64,000 nucleotides of DNA from Vibrio marinisediminis (GCF_014050145.1 NZ_JACFYF010000007.1:162443-226442); one strand, 5' to 3'. Positions 45,907-55,084 are shown, numbered from the stretch's first letter. Program-made: numbers and translations. The notes: generated by a model from the letters alone, not told the origin.

Positions 45907-45910
45907 ACGT

Positions 45911-46858
45911 ATGACCCCGTCTACTTATATTGGCTTCGCCATTCTTACACTGACGTTAGTTGCGCTAGATATCTGGCAAACTCGCGGTGGTAACATCACT
46001 ATCCGTAAAGCGGCAATCTGGAGCGTATTCTGGTTTGTGCTTGCATTTGTTTTCGCAGGTTCTATCTACTTCTTCTGGGATATTTATGCTCCAGGAAGCA
46101 GCTATACAGCCGAAAAAGCCACCGTTTCGTTTCTAACGGGTTACTTGCTAGAAAAGTCACTCAGTGTCGATAACTTATTTGTCTTCGCAATTATCTTTAC
46201 TCAATATTCAGTTCCTGAGCACCTACGCCCACGAGCACTACTATGGGGTGTCATTGGAGCGCTCATCTTACGCGCAATCATGATTGCTGTTGGAGCGCAG
46301 TTACTTGCTCAATATCACTGGATTCTTTACATCTTTGCTGCATTCTTGATTTGGACGGGTATCCAATTGGCACGCGACAAAGGTGAAGAGGAAGAAGTTA
46401 ACCCTCTACCGGAAAAGATTATTCGCAAATTCGCCACAGTAACTGATGGTTACCGTGAGAATGCATTAACTGTTATTGAAAATGGTAAACGCTGTGTCAC
46501 CCCTATGATGATCGTCATCGGTGTGATTGCCTTTATGGATGTGATGTTCGCATTAGATTCTATACCGGCGATTTTTGCAGTCACTCGTGAACCATTTTTA
46601 GTATTGGCGGCGAATGTCTTTGCATTACTGGGTTTGCGCTCACTTTACTTTGTACTACAAGGTATGATGGATAAGTTTATTTATCTTAAACCTGCTCTAT
46701 CATTCATCATGATTTTCATCGGTATTAAGATGTTATTGGTCGGAACTGCTTGGGCAATCCCAACGCCAGTCTCTTTATTGGTACTATTGATTACAATGAC
46801 AGTAGCAATAGTTGCTTCTGTGATGAAGCAACGAAGCCAAACTCAAGTAGCTCAATAA
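45911..46858 (+). CDS. alx: TerC family manganese exporter, Alx-like
   Basis: A 315-residue inner-membrane protein with about nine helices. It is co-linear with E. coli Alx: FLTGYLLEKSLSVDNLFVFAIIF with acidic residues in the membrane, LILRAIMIAVGAQLL, FMDVMFALDSIPAIFAVTREPFLVLAANVFALLGLRSLYF and FIGIKMLLV. It likely exports Mn2+. The start was set at ATG 45911 because GGAGG lies 4 nt upstream; the longer frame from 45872 would begin inside the terminator stem. It is controlled by the upstream yybP-ykoY riboswitch, which supports the manganese assignment. Confidence 0.93.
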   Translation: MTPSTYIGFAILTLTLVALDIWQTRGGNITIRKAAIWSVFWFVLAFVFAGSIYFFWDIYAPGSSYTAEKATVSFLTGYLLEKSLSVDNLFVFAIIFTQYSVPEHLRPRALLWGVIGALILRAIMIAVGAQLLAQYHWILYIFAAFLIWTGIQLARDKGEEEEVNPLPEKIIRKFATVTDGYRENALTVIENGKRCVTPMMIVIGVIAFMDVMFALDSIPAIFAVTREPFLVLAANVFALLGLRSLYFVLQGMMDKFIYLKPALSFIMIFIGIKMLLVGTAWAIPTPVSLLVLLITMTVAIVASVMKQRSQTQVAQ

Positions 46859-46890
46859 TTACTTTAATCTCAACAAATTAAAGTGTGATT

Positions 46891-46954
46891 AGCACCTCGT
46901 AGTTGTAATGTGCATCTGTGAATGCATTGTTAACAAACTGCTTGGTGCTTTTTT
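46891..46954 (+). terminator. Probable alx terminator (branched hairpin)
   Basis: AGCACC and GGTGCT enclose about 48 nt that contain an inner TGCAT/ATGCA hairpin, with a T6 run right after the outer stem. The long loop makes the call moderate. Confidence 0.5.
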
Positions 46955-47154
46955 GTGTCTACATATTTATTCATTAGTTATGCACTTTTAACTGGGTGGC
47001 GTCATGAATAAAGCATATTCTCAAAATGGAAATGTTAATGCGCTGTTACATAAGAAAAACTAATCTTGCAAAAGAAATTTTGTCATTATTTGAGAAAAAT
47101 AAAAATGGCTAATATTTGTTTGTCGAAAGTTATCCGAATTTAAGAGAGGCGCGC

Positions 47155-47346
47155 ATGGCACAGGTTCTTGACGCTAACACCATTATTTCACCTATCTCTA
47201 AGGAAAGAAAAACCTACTCGGTTAACATCAAAGGATTGGTTGTACACCTATTAGATATCTTGTTTACTGACCGAGCGGAGCCTCGCACTCATTACGCTAG
47301 TGAGTTGTCAGGACATATGCAAAAAGACATTGGTCTATATCGATAA
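47155..47346 (+). CDS. Small DUF1127-like protein
   Basis: A 63-residue basic protein. The C-terminal HMQKDIGLYR resembles the end of DUF1127/YjiS proteins (…RDIGL(S)R), and the preceding amphipathic helix (GLVVHLLDILFTDRAEPRTHYASELS) fits that small family, some members of which affect phosphate or RNA metabolism. GAGAGG lies 5 nt before ATG 47155; the longer frame from 47116 is unlikely. A strong terminator follows. A mini-frame of 19 codons (47004-47063) upstream has only a weak site. Confidence 0.68.
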   Translation: MAQVLDANTIISPISKERKTYSVNIKGLVVHLLDILFTDRAEPRTHYASELSGHMQKDIGLYR

Positions 47347-47362
47347 GTGACAAAATAAAGAG

Positions 47363-47390
47363 CGCCGACAAATGTGTCGGCGTTTTTTTT
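47363..47390 (+). terminator. Intrinsic terminator
   Basis: The 8-bp stem CGCCGACA/TGTCGGCG with AATG loop and a T8 run follows the DUF1127-like gene. Confidence 0.92.
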
Positions 47391-47547
47391 ATACAAACAA
47401 CTCAATCTAATTAGTAGGTTAGGTATGCTTGCCACACTTTAGTGGCGTTAGGTACTTTTTTTTACCAATTTTGCTCTATTCTTACCAAGACACATTATGC
47501 AATTAGTTGCTATCTGTTGAACGTTGATTTTGGTAAGGATAATAAAT

Positions 47548-49101
47548 ATGAGCGAAATGGAATATGACTACCCGGCAAGTTACAATCTAATTTCTATCAC
47601 CGACCCCTCGAGTCACATCAAATACGCAAGTCGCCATTTCAATGAAGTTGCCGGTTATGAAGATGGTGAACTAAATGGTAAACCTCACAACATAGTACGC
47701 CATCGCGATATGCCTAAAGCCGCTTTCAAAGATTTATGGTCACATCTACAAAGTGGAAAGCATTGGATGGGGATGGTCAAAAATCAACGTAAAGGCGGCG
47801 GTCACTATTGGGTCGATGCTTTCGCTTCACCTATTATGGATAATGGCAAAATAGTTGAATTCCAATCTGTTCGTTTTAAACCAGAGAGAATTTTTGTACA
47901 ACGAGCAGAAAAAGCATACGCCAAACTTCGCAACAATAGAAAACCTTGGCAATTAGTTCTACCAAAAACTCGGTTATGGATGAGAAGCGCTTTTTGCATT
48001 GGGGTCTCTGCTGTAATTGCTAATTTACTTATTGCAGCGGGGCAGCCACCTATTGTGGGATTTGTGTCGATGGCGACTATCTCCATCGCTTCAATTTTTG
48101 TACTCACACGTCCTATCGAGCGTATCGCGAAACAAGCCCGCAAAGATTTCAATAATCCTTTGATGGAATACATCTACTGTGGTCGCGTTAACGACTTATC
48201 TGAAATTGAGCTTGGAATGAAAATGCGCAAGCAATATGCCAATGCCTTATTGGGACGAGTTGGTATCTCAGTGATGGATTCATGCCAAGAGACTCGGACA
48301 AATGCTGACCAAGCGGCAAGTAATAGTGAACGAGTAACGCAAAACTTAAGTGAGCAAAAAGTTGAAATTGATATTGTCGCTACATCAGTCAACGAGATGC
48401 AAGCTGCATCAGCAGAGATTTCGCAAAATGCTCAAGCAACAGCGGATGCGACTGTGCAAGCTCAAAGTACGATGTGTGAAAGCAGAAGAGTGATCGACAA
48501 CGTTAACCATTCCGTGTTGGAGCTGGTTTCTGAACTTAAACAGATTTCGGAGACAGTGATTGATCTTAATCGACAAACAGATCAAATCGGCTCGGTGGTT
48601 GAAGTCATTAATGGTATTGCGGAGCAAACCAATTTATTGGCGCTAAACGCAGCAATTGAAGCAGCTCGAGCAGGCGAGCAGGGGCGTGGTTTTGCCGTTG
48701 TGGCTGATGAAGTTAGAACACTAGCGCAACGCACTCAAGAATCGACGACTGAAATAAAGTCCGCTATAGAAAGTATTCAGGTAGGAAGTAACTCAGCAGT
48801 AGATGCACTAAAAAAAGGCAATGATAAATCGTCTAGCAGTGTGGATTCAATCATTCAAGCTCAAGAGAGTATTCAGTTACTTGAAGAACTCGTTCAGGAC
48901 GTTGTTGATAGGAATCAACAGATTGCAGTAGCAATTGAAGAACAAGTTCATGTTTCTGAGGAAATAAACGAGAACATACAATCAATCAACATCAAATACA
49001 CCGATTCATATGATTTGATGACGCAAACCAATGAGATGAATGTTCTGGTGCAAGAAAGCACAAATGAACTTAAACAAGTGATTGAAAAAATAGCTAGCTG
49101 A
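47548..49101 (+). CDS. aer: Aer-like PAS chemoreceptor (energy/aerotaxis)
   Basis: A 517-residue receptor without a periplasmic domain. Residues ~5-110 form a PAS domain with Aer hallmarks: [39 protein letters not shown] and the [14 protein letters not shown] strand, consistent with FAD binding. A hydrophobic hairpin near residues 140-190 anchors it in the membrane. The signalling domain follows, with the tip [20 protein letters not shown] near residue 360. It should report redox or oxygen state to CheA. ATG 47548 has AAGGA 8 nt upstream; the upstream TTG (47524) is not supported. Confidence 0.93.
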   Translation: MSEMEYDYPASYNLISITDPSSHIKYASRHFNEVAGYEDGELNGKPHNIVRHRDMPKAAFKDLWSHLQSGKHWMGMVKNQRKGGGHYWVDAFASPIMDNGKIVEFQSVRFKPERIFVQRAEKAYAKLRNNRKPWQLVLPKTRLWMRSAFCIGVSAVIANLLIAAGQPPIVGFVSMATISIASIFVLTRPIERIAKQARKDFNNPLMEYIYCGRVNDLSEIELGMKMRKQYANALLGRVGISVMDSCQETRTNADQAASNSERVTQNLSEQKVEIDIVATSVNEMQAASAEISQNAQATADATVQAQSTMCESRRVIDNVNHSVLELVSELKQISETVIDLNRQTDQIGSVVEVINGIAEQTNLLALNAAIEAARAGEQGRGFAVVADEVRTLAQRTQESTTEIKSAIESIQVGSNSAVDALKKGNDKSSSSVDSIIQAQESIQLLEELVQDVVDRNQQIAVAIEEQVHVSEEINENIQSINIKYTDSYDLMTQTNEMNVLVQESTNELKQVIEKIAS

Positions 49102-49131
49102 TTGACGGGTAAAATATAGCACTCAGATAAA

Positions 49132-49161
49132 AGAAAAGCACCATAAGGTGCTTTTCTTTTT
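49132..49161. terminator. Bidirectional intrinsic terminator
   Basis: An 11-bp stem (AGAAAAGCACC with its complement) and ATAA loop followed by T residues lies between the convergent aer-like and PhnA-type genes. Confidence 0.9.
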
Positions 49162-49174
49162 GCTCAGGCAAGAA

Positions 49175-49732
49175 TTACTTCTTACGGCAGAATTCAGCGA
49201 TTACATACATAGACTGACCGCCGTTCGCTTTACCAGAAACAAGCTTAGGATCGTCGCCAATGCTGATGCCACGGATAACCGTGCCTTGCTTGATTACTTG
49301 GTTAGTACCTTTAACTGGAAGGTCTTTGATTACTGTTACGTCGTCACCTTTTTTAAGTTCAACGCCGTTGCAATCAAATGGTTTGTCGTCTGCAGACATA
49401 CCTTGCATCGCCCAGTTTTTGGTTTCTTCTTCCATGTACATCATATCTAGCGCGTCTTGAGCCCAGCTTTCTGAGTTCAGACGAGTTAGCTGGCGCCATG
49501 CAGTTACTTGAACAGGAACTACTTGGCTCCACATGCTGTCACTTAGACAACGCCAGTGGTTAATGTCTTTAGGTTCTTCAATTTCGCCCAGACATTTGTC
49601 ACATACCATGATGCCGTGGTCAACCGTTACGTGGCCGTGCGGTGGTACCGCATAAGCAGTTAGAGGTGCTTCAGCAGCACATAGTTCACACTTAGATTCG
49701 CAACGTTGTAGCATTGTAGCTTCAATAGACAT
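49175..49732 (-). CDS. PhnA/YjdM-type zinc-ribbon protein
   Basis: A 185-residue cytoplasmic protein. An N-terminal zinc ribbon has CESKCELC and, 28 residues later, VCDKCLGEI. The C-terminal ~70 residues are an SH3-like domain (DCNGVELKKGDDVTVIKDLPVKGTNQVIKQGTVIRGI...) as in PhnA/YjdM; the middle part (~residues 55-115) is longer than in the ~111-residue E. coli protein. Despite the old phn name, this family is not phosphonoacetate hydrolase and its role is unclear. It ends at the terminator shared with the aer-like gene. Confidence 0.88.
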   Translation of the reverse strand: MSIEATMLQRCESKCELCAAEAPLTAYAVPPHGHVTVDHGIMVCDKCLGEIEEPKDINHWRCLSDSMWSQVVPVQVTAWRQLTRLNSESWAQDALDMMYMEEETKNWAMQGMSADDKPFDCNGVELKKGDDVTVIKDLPVKGTNQVIKQGTVIRGISIGDDPKLVSGKANGGQSMYVIAEFCRKK

Positions 49733-49996
49733 AATGGACTCACATATGGTCGGGATTAATAACGAGGCATATTATCCACTTTATCCGACTAATTAAAAGG
49801 GGTATTCGGTATAGCAACGGTTTAACTGATGTAAACAGAGATTTCATAGTGTAAACCGATTAAAACGGCAACACTTACCTCCATCTCAATAACTTAGCTT
49901 GAGTGACCGTGTAACATATTGTCACTATTACTTTACCTCTTTAGTGCCAAGCGGCATAATCAAAAGCGTTTATATAGCAAATTAATAGGTAAAACG

Positions 49997-51079
49997 TTGG
50001 AGCTTCTTTCGATTGAATTTCTTGGTCGTCCTTTAAGGCTAGAAGGTAGCATGGCTGGTTGGCAAGAATTGTACTGGGATAATCAGGTGGTATCTCAGTT
50101 AGTGGCTGATGCTGAAAGGGAAGATTCGACTTCTCATAGCTTCAATCTACAAAAAGGGGATGAAGTACTGCACTGTCAACTGGATGTATCACTGGTATGG
50201 CAGCCTTTTCAGTTCCGCTACTCAGCAAAACTTAATGGCAACCTTGTTGCTGAAGGCGAGCGAAGCAGTAAAGATATCGAACAGCAAACGCCAGTGATTG
50301 CACCAAAGCAAGAGCGCCGCTTTAGTTTAATAGGGCTGATTTCTCTAGGAATGAAAGCTCTCAAAAGTGCAAAACTGATTAAGGTTGTGTTGGCGTCTGC
50401 AAGTTTAGCCGCCTATTCCTGGTTATTTTCATTTCAGTTTGCGTTAGCATTGATTGCTTGCTTGGTTGTACATGAATACGGTCATGTCAAAGCAATGAAG
50501 TATTTTGGTATGAAAACCAAAGGCATATACCTAGTTCCGTTTCTTGGTGGACTTGCGCTCTCCGATGAGAAGATCAACACTCGCTGGCAAGACGTGGTTA
50601 TCTCAATTATGGGGCCGATGTTTGGCTTTTTGCTTTCATTGATCTTAGTTGGTGTCTACTGGCTGACAGGGGAGATGTTCTTTGCCGGCTTAGCGGCTTT
50701 TAATGCCTTCTTAAACCTGTTTAATTTACTACCAATTTTACCACTGGATGGTGGTCATATACTGAAAAGCATTAGCTTTTCGCTGAATAGCATTACTGGA
50801 CTGGTTTTATGTACAGTGACCGCAATCGGTGGCATTGCCTTAAGCTATATGTTGGGACTGAGCTTGCTCGGGTTCTTACTGATTATGGGCACACTTGAAA
50901 TACTGATGGAGTGGCGATACCGACATTCCAGCCACCTGTTGCCTCTTGATCGTTATGGTCAGTGTGTTGCTGCTGCTTGGTATGTAGCCTTGGTCACAGG
51001 TCTTGTTGCTATCATTTGGTACTTCGCACAATCTGGCGATGCACTGTTGCAGCTACCTTTACAAATCCTAGGTACTTAA
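49997..51079 (+). CDS. Site-2 protease family (M50) membrane metalloprotease
   Basis: About 360 residues. The N-terminal ~100 residues are soluble and unrecognised; the rest is a polytopic membrane domain with the zinc motif VVHEYGH (HExxH) and the distal ligand in ILPLDGGHIL (LDGGH), the mark of S2P/SpoIVFB-like intramembrane proteases. It might cleave membrane-bound regulators, but no anti-sigma factor is adjacent. The frame extends to TTG 49919 with no start site; I prefer TTG 49997, which has AGG 7 nt upstream, so the start is uncertain. It ends near a hairpin shared with the M48 protease gene. Confidence 0.84.
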   Translation: MELLSIEFLGRPLRLEGSMAGWQELYWDNQVVSQLVADAEREDSTSHSFNLQKGDEVLHCQLDVSLVWQPFQFRYSAKLNGNLVAEGERSSKDIEQQTPVIAPKQERRFSLIGLISLGMKALKSAKLIKVVLASASLAAYSWLFSFQFALALIACLVVHEYGHVKAMKYFGMKTKGIYLVPFLGGLALSDEKINTRWQDVVISIMGPMFGFLLSLILVGVYWLTGEMFFAGLAAFNAFLNLFNLLPILPLDGGHILKSISFSLNSITGLVLCTVTAIGGIALSYMLGLSLLGFLLIMGTLEILMEWRYRHSSHLLPLDRYGQCVAAAWYVALVTGLVAIIWYFAQSGDALLQLPLQILGT

Positions 51080-51108
51080 TTCAGATCATTTGTTGTCGAA
51101 AGTATAAG

Positions 51109-51132
51109 AAGGGGAGCATATGTGCTCCCCTT
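51109..51132. terminator. Bidirectional hairpin
   Basis: A 10-bp perfect stem AAGGGGAGCA with its complement and TATG loop lies between the convergent S2P-type and M48 protease genes. The U tract is short. Confidence 0.65.
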
Positions 51133-51157
51133 AATCTATGTGCTAACCGCTGTTATA

Positions 51158-51943
51158 TCAGCCACAGTTTGGTTTTACCGTAGCGTAATTTGGTAGTTGC
51201 TGCATCGTCTGTGTTAAGTCACGAATACGAGTGTTATGAGAAGGGTGAGTAGAAAGCAATTCTGGCGGTTGTTGTCCTTGTGAGGCTTTTGCCATGTTGT
51301 GCCAAAGTGTCACGCTTTCACGAGGGTCAAACCCCGCTTTTGCCATTAGATCTAAGCCAACAATATCGGCTTCTGATTCTTGTGTTCTTCCATAAGGAAG
51401 TAATACTCCAACCTGTACGCCTAGGCCTAAAGCCGCCATCGTCGCTTCACGATATTGTGCATATTCTGATGCGCCTAGTGCCACGCTGGTGATCTGCAAA
51501 CCTGTATTCGCAAGTTGGGATTGCGATAGTCTTTCATTACTATGATCAGCAAGAACATGGGCAATTTCATGACCAATGACGGTTGCTAACTGGTCTTCAT
51601 TCTCTGCGACTTTAAGTAAGCCGGTATAAACCCCAATCTTACCACCGGGCAGTGCAAAAGCGTTGACTTGGTCACTATCAAATACCACCACTTCCCAGTC
51701 TTGGAATGATGGCTGCCTAGGGACCTGTCGTGTAACCGCCATGGCGACACATTGCACATAGTTGTTCAGCTTAGTGTCTGTACTGACTTTTTGCTTTTGC
51801 TTCATCTGCTCAAATGATTGCGCACCAAGGCTGCTCATATCGCTGTCAGAAAATAGCAACAATTGATTCCGACCCGTTGGTGATGAGCTACATGCGGATA
51901 GGCTAGCTGCGATGGCGAGAGCACTAAACTTAAACCACGACAT
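51158..51943 (-). CDS. M48 family lipoprotein metalloprotease (LoiP/YcaL-like)
   Basis: A 261-residue predicted lipoprotein. A lipobox (ASLSAC) places the lipidated cysteine near residue 18. The M48 zinc site is VIGHEIAHVLADHS, with the third ligand in ESEADIVGLDLMAKAGFDP. FALPGGKIGVYTGLL and STHPSHNTRI are also typical of the LoiP/YcaL/YggG group, which acts in envelope quality control. ATG 51943 has GGAG 6 nt upstream; ATG 51955 is inside that region and less likely. Periplasm-facing, monocistronic. Confidence 0.92.
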   Translation of the reverse strand: MSWFKFSALAIAASLSACSSSPTGRNQLLLFSDSDMSSLGAQSFEQMKQKQKVSTDTKLNNYVQCVAMAVTRQVPRQPSFQDWEVVVFDSDQVNAFALPGGKIGVYTGLLKVAENEDQLATVIGHEIAHVLADHSNERLSQSQLANTGLQITSVALGASEYAQYREATMAALGLGVQVGVLLPYGRTQESEADIVGLDLMAKAGFDPRESVTLWHNMAKASQGQQPPELLSTHPSHNTRIRDLTQTMQQLPNYATVKPNCG

Positions 51944-52026
51944 AAAACGCTCCATGTAAATTGATTGTGTTCGACAATCATAACATTAGGTTACAATATC
52001 AGTAACCTACGCAAGCGGATATATTT

Positions 52027-52488
52027 ATGAGCATTTGGAAACGAGAGATCAATCTCGATCTTCTTAATCAAACGTCAAAAAACACAATGATCGAGCACTT
52101 ACAGATTAAGTATAGCGAACTTGGTGAGAACTATATTTGTGCAACGATGCCAGTATGTCACTTCACTCATCAGCCGCTTGGAATGTTGCACGGTGGCGCT
52201 TCAGTCGTATTGGCTGAGACATTAGGCTCAGTAGCAGCAAATTTCTGCGTAACTGAAGACTCATACTGTGTTGGTTTAGACATTAATGCCAATCATGTAA
52301 GAGCAATGCGCTCAGGAATGGTCATTGGCAAGGCAACACCAATTCATCTTGGTGTTTCGACGCAAGTATGGCAGATCAATATGACGGATGAACGTGAACG
52401 CTTGGTGTGTACAAGCCGTTTGACCATCGCAGTGAAGAAGCATCGTTCGACGAAAGGCAACAGTACGCCAACACGAGAGATGCTTTAA
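52027..52488 (+). CDS. Hotdog-fold acyl-CoA thioesterase (YdiI/MenI-like)
   Basis: A 153-residue PaaI-type thioesterase. The active-site part is HQPLGMLHGGASVVLAETLGSVAA, with the catalytic Glu on the long helix, and GLDINANHVRAMRSGMVIGKATPIHLG is the central strand pair. This matches the YdiI/EntH group, one member of which (MenI) hydrolyses 1,4-dihydroxy-2-naphthoyl-CoA in menaquinone synthesis. No men gene is adjacent, so substrate is inferred only. Its TAA overlaps the next gene's ATG by 1 nt, giving a two-gene operon with the DUF3389 gene. Confidence 0.88.
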   Translation: MSIWKREINLDLLNQTSKNTMIEHLQIKYSELGENYICATMPVCHFTHQPLGMLHGGASVVLAETLGSVAANFCVTEDSYCVGLDINANHVRAMRSGMVIGKATPIHLGVSTQVWQINMTDERERLVCTSRLTIAVKKHRSTKGNSTPTREML

Positions 52489-52721
52489 TGGTCATCGAAT
52501 TTTCAAATGGCAAAGTGATTGCAACCGCACATGAATTGGTGATCAAATTAAATGGTCCACATATGGTGACATTACAAGCCCAAACTGATGCCGTACAACT
52601 GATTGGACGTGGGGCAAATGTAGTCGCGGTAAATTGTAGTGAAGCAAAATGGTCAATTAAAATGGATAACCAAGAACAACTCTCGGAATTAGCCGCACAA
52701 TTAGGGATCGCAATACAGTAA
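52488..52721 (+). CDS. DUF3389 family protein
   Basis: A 77-residue soluble protein (MVIEFSNGKVIATAHELVIK...) that I recognise as DUF3389, a short family of Vibrio and relatives with no known function. The start ATG at 52488 overlaps the previous stop by 1 nt (TAATG), so translation is coupled; the longer frame from 52407 runs inside the thioesterase gene and is not credible. Predicted as small beta-rich fold. It may assist the thioesterase, but this is only inference from linkage. Confidence 0.8.
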   Translation: MVIEFSNGKVIATAHELVIKLNGPHMVTLQAQTDAVQLIGRGANVVAVNCSEAKWSIKMDNQEQLSELAAQLGIAIQ

Positions 52722-52787
52722 CTACTTGATCCTTTCAATTAAATGAGGAAAATAAACAATAGTCTAAATTTGTGAGTTTTCCTCTTT

Positions 52788-54485
52788 ATGAGCAGCCCCC
52801 GTTTAAGAGTTCAATTCGAAACCCTTTTCGAACACTATGATGGTGCCGATTGTGGCGTCCAACTTGAAGATATTACCGATATTCTTTGTTGTACTCGCCG
52901 CAACGCCCGTATTGTCCTCAATAAAATGGAAGAGGAAGGGTGGATTGAGTGGCATCCTTCTCCAGGTCGAGGGAAGCTATCCAAACTGAATTTTAAGCGT
53001 AGCCGCTCTGATGTGAGCGAAAATTTAGCACGCCGTTACCTTGAAGAAGGTAAAGTCGGTCATGCCTTAAAAGTATTGGATCAAGATACCGCTAAACTAG
53101 CTCAAGTGGTTGAAAGCTACCTAGGAGTACAGCAACAAGAAGGTCGCCAAGTCGTTCGCTTACCATATTATCGCCCATTGCTTGCGCTCAATCCGCTTCA
53201 AAACATACGCCGTTCGGAAAGACATATCGTTCGTCAGGTATTCAGTGGATTAACTAAGCTTGATGAAAATGAAGAACTGATCCCCGATCTTGCTCATACA
53301 TGGGAGATGCTCACGCCAAGACAATGGCGCTTCTATATTCGTCCTGCGGTTCGCTTCCATAATGGTGACTTACTGACGGTTGAAGCGGTTATTGAAAGCT
53401 TGAATGGATTAAGATCGCGAAAGTTGTTTTCTCATATTGAACAAGTGGTCTCAACCCAAAAACATGTAATTGATATACATCTTGATCGCGATGATCATCA
53501 CCTGCCAATTTTACTTGCAGAGTCATGCGCTAAGATCTTGTTACCCGTAACCAGCCGTAATGAAGAGTTTAATCAGTTTCCAATCGGTACCGGGCCTTAT
53601 AAAGTACAACAAAACGATGAGAAACGCTTAGTATTACAGGCCTTTGATGGCTATTTTGGCTTTCGTCCGTTGATCGACAGTGTCGAAGTTTGGGTCATTG
53701 ATGACGTGCATTCCTCAATGGTTTTTCCAAGCTTGTCTAAACCGATCGCCCCGCAAGCAGCTGTCGTCAATGATGAAGTTGAACTCGACCCGGGTTGTAC
53801 TTATCTTTTGTTGAACCGTCGAGATGGGCTAGCTAAGAGTGACGAATGGGCAAGTTACTTTAGCCAACGCTTGTCATCTCTCAATGTATTTCAGCAATTA
53901 CCACAAGATAAAATCGTTGAGCTTGGCGCGTTGCCTGCACATGGTCTTAAACCCGGTTGGTACCACCATACCCGCCAAGCAAACTACACAGCGCCACCGA
54001 GTTATCGCACCATTAACATCGCCTATCATGCAAAACATCCAATGTTTCCGACCTTGGCAAAAGCCTTAGAGTTACTATTAAAGCAAGATGGGTTAGATGT
54101 TGAACTGCACACTTATGATCTAGAAATGCCGAACATCAGTGATATTGATATTTGGGTGAAGCCAATGAGCATTGCCAACCATCGTGATGATGCAATTGTT
54201 GGGTGGTTACTTGATTATAGCGACATCGAGAAAATGAGTCGCAGTGAGGACTTCTCAGTTTGGCGCGAGGTCATAACTCAATGGCAACAAACGGAAGAAA
54301 CCACATTTCCTGCCCATGAAATTGGTAAAGCTCTAGCGGAAAAACTGCAGTTAATTCCTATGTTTCATTGCTGGTTAGGTGTCAGCAAAGATCAATGTGG
54401 TTCGCTACAAAATGCCAAATGCAACGCTCTAGGGTGGTTTGATTTTAGCCAAGTTTGGGTCAAACCTAAGCGTGAAGGGGGCTAA
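52788..54485 (+). CDS. SgrR-family transcriptional regulator
   Basis: A 565-residue regulator with an N-terminal SgrR-type winged-helix domain (residues ~1-110: TLFEHYDGADCGVQLEDITDILCCTRRNARIVLNKMEEEGWIEW, then PGRGKLSKL) and a periplasmic-binding-protein-like (SBP_bac_5) effector domain after residue ~160 (PLLALNPLQNIRRSERHIVRQVFSGL). SgrR in E. coli activates the sRNA sgrS in glucose-phosphate stress; no sgrS-like RNA is evident here. No good ribosome binding site precedes the ATG. The downstream zinc-ribbon gene starts 1 nt after its stop. Confidence 0.87.
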   Translation: MSSPRLRVQFETLFEHYDGADCGVQLEDITDILCCTRRNARIVLNKMEEEGWIEWHPSPGRGKLSKLNFKRSRSDVSENLARRYLEEGKVGHALKVLDQDTAKLAQVVESYLGVQQQEGRQVVRLPYYRPLLALNPLQNIRRSERHIVRQVFSGLTKLDENEELIPDLAHTWEMLTPRQWRFYIRPAVRFHNGDLLTVEAVIESLNGLRSRKLFSHIEQVVSTQKHVIDIHLDRDDHHLPILLAESCAKILLPVTSRNEEFNQFPIGTGPYKVQQNDEKRLVLQAFDGYFGFRPLIDSVEVWVIDDVHSSMVFPSLSKPIAPQAAVVNDEVELDPGCTYLLLNRRDGLAKSDEWASYFSQRLSSLNVFQQLPQDKIVELGALPAHGLKPGWYHHTRQANYTAPPSYRTINIAYHAKHPMFPTLAKALELLLKQDGLDVELHTYDLEMPNISDIDIWVKPMSIANHRDDAIVGWLLDYSDIEKMSRSEDFSVWREVITQWQQTEETTFPAHEIGKALAEKLQLIPMFHCWLGVSKDQCGSLQNAKCNALGWFDFSQVWVKPKREGG

Positions 54486-54486
54486 A

Positions 54487-54738
54487 ATGGCGAAACCAAA
54501 CAAAAAGCAGCCTTCAAAAACCGTTGAGATCTTCTGCAACAATTGTAAATTTCAGCTGTTTAAATATAGAAAAGGTGGCAAAGGCGCATTAGTTAAGTGT
54601 TTTAAAGAACGAATTATTGAAGATTTCACACAGGAACCGTGTGTTTGCCCCAACTGTGAAAAAGAGTTCGCTAGAGAGACAATTATACGTGGCGTACCCG
54701 CATTTAAGATGATAGGTGGTAAAGTTGTGAGCAGATAA
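54487..54738 (+). CDS. Small zinc-ribbon protein
   Basis: An 83-residue basic protein with metal-type cysteines: FCNNCKFQ, VKCFKE, and CVCPNCEKEF. The CxxC...CxxC arrangement fits a zinc ribbon; the N-terminus is lysine-rich (MAKPNKKQPSK), suggesting nucleic-acid contact. ATG 54487 has GGGGG-type ribosome binding site 5 nt upstream, within the end of the SgrR-like gene, with which it is probably co-transcribed; the longer frame from 54439 is not supported. Function unknown. Confidence 0.75.
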   Translation: MAKPNKKQPSKTVEIFCNNCKFQLFKYRKGGKGALVKCFKERIIEDFTQEPCVCPNCEKEFARETIIRGVPAFKMIGGKVVSR

Positions 54739-54933
54739 GTTAATTCTTTAACATTGTTAAGTGCCTAATAGATTAAATTGTGTCTAGCTTCACTTGATTA
54801 TCGGCATTTGTTGTTAGATTGCTCACAAAAACCGTAATGTTTTAGTTAATATGTTTAATGTTCGGATTTTACTGTTAAACTACTCGGGATTTATATTTTT
54901 TTGGTCCGCAAAATTTTTAAGTAGAGGTAAGTC

Positions 54934-55011
54934 ATGGAGTTAGGTCTGATCATCGCATTCATCGTAGCTGCGGCTATCATGGTTAAAAAAGAGATGGCAT
55001 CTTCAAAATAA
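54934..55011 (+). CDS. 25-residue single-pass membrane micropeptide
   Basis: A 25-codon gene with AGAGG 6 nt before the ATG. The peptide MELGLIIAFIVAAAIMVKKE plus a short tail is one clean transmembrane helix followed by lysines, as in KdpF- or CydX-like micropeptides, but it does not match any family I can name. It is 195 bp after the zinc-ribbon gene and precedes a hairpin with T residues at 55062-55084, so it has its own expression signals. It is too short for routine gene callers. Confidence 0.62.
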   Translation: MELGLIIAFIVAAAIMVKKEMASSK

Positions 55012-55061
55012 TCCTTCATTCAACCCATTTTTTATTACATTTTTTGAATGAAAAGACAGAT

Positions 55062-55084
55062 AAGTCAGCTTAATGCTGGCTTTT
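55062..55084 (+). terminator. Intrinsic terminator
   Basis: AAGTCAGC and GCTGGCTT form an 8-bp stem with one G-T pair and a 5-nt loop, followed by TTTT, downstream of the 25-codon gene. Confidence 0.7.

Noticed and set aside
47004-47063. 19-codon frame upstream of the DUF1127-like gene, possible leader peptide
   Set aside because: The GGTGG site is poor and there is no attenuator-like structure or codon run; too little to support a gene.
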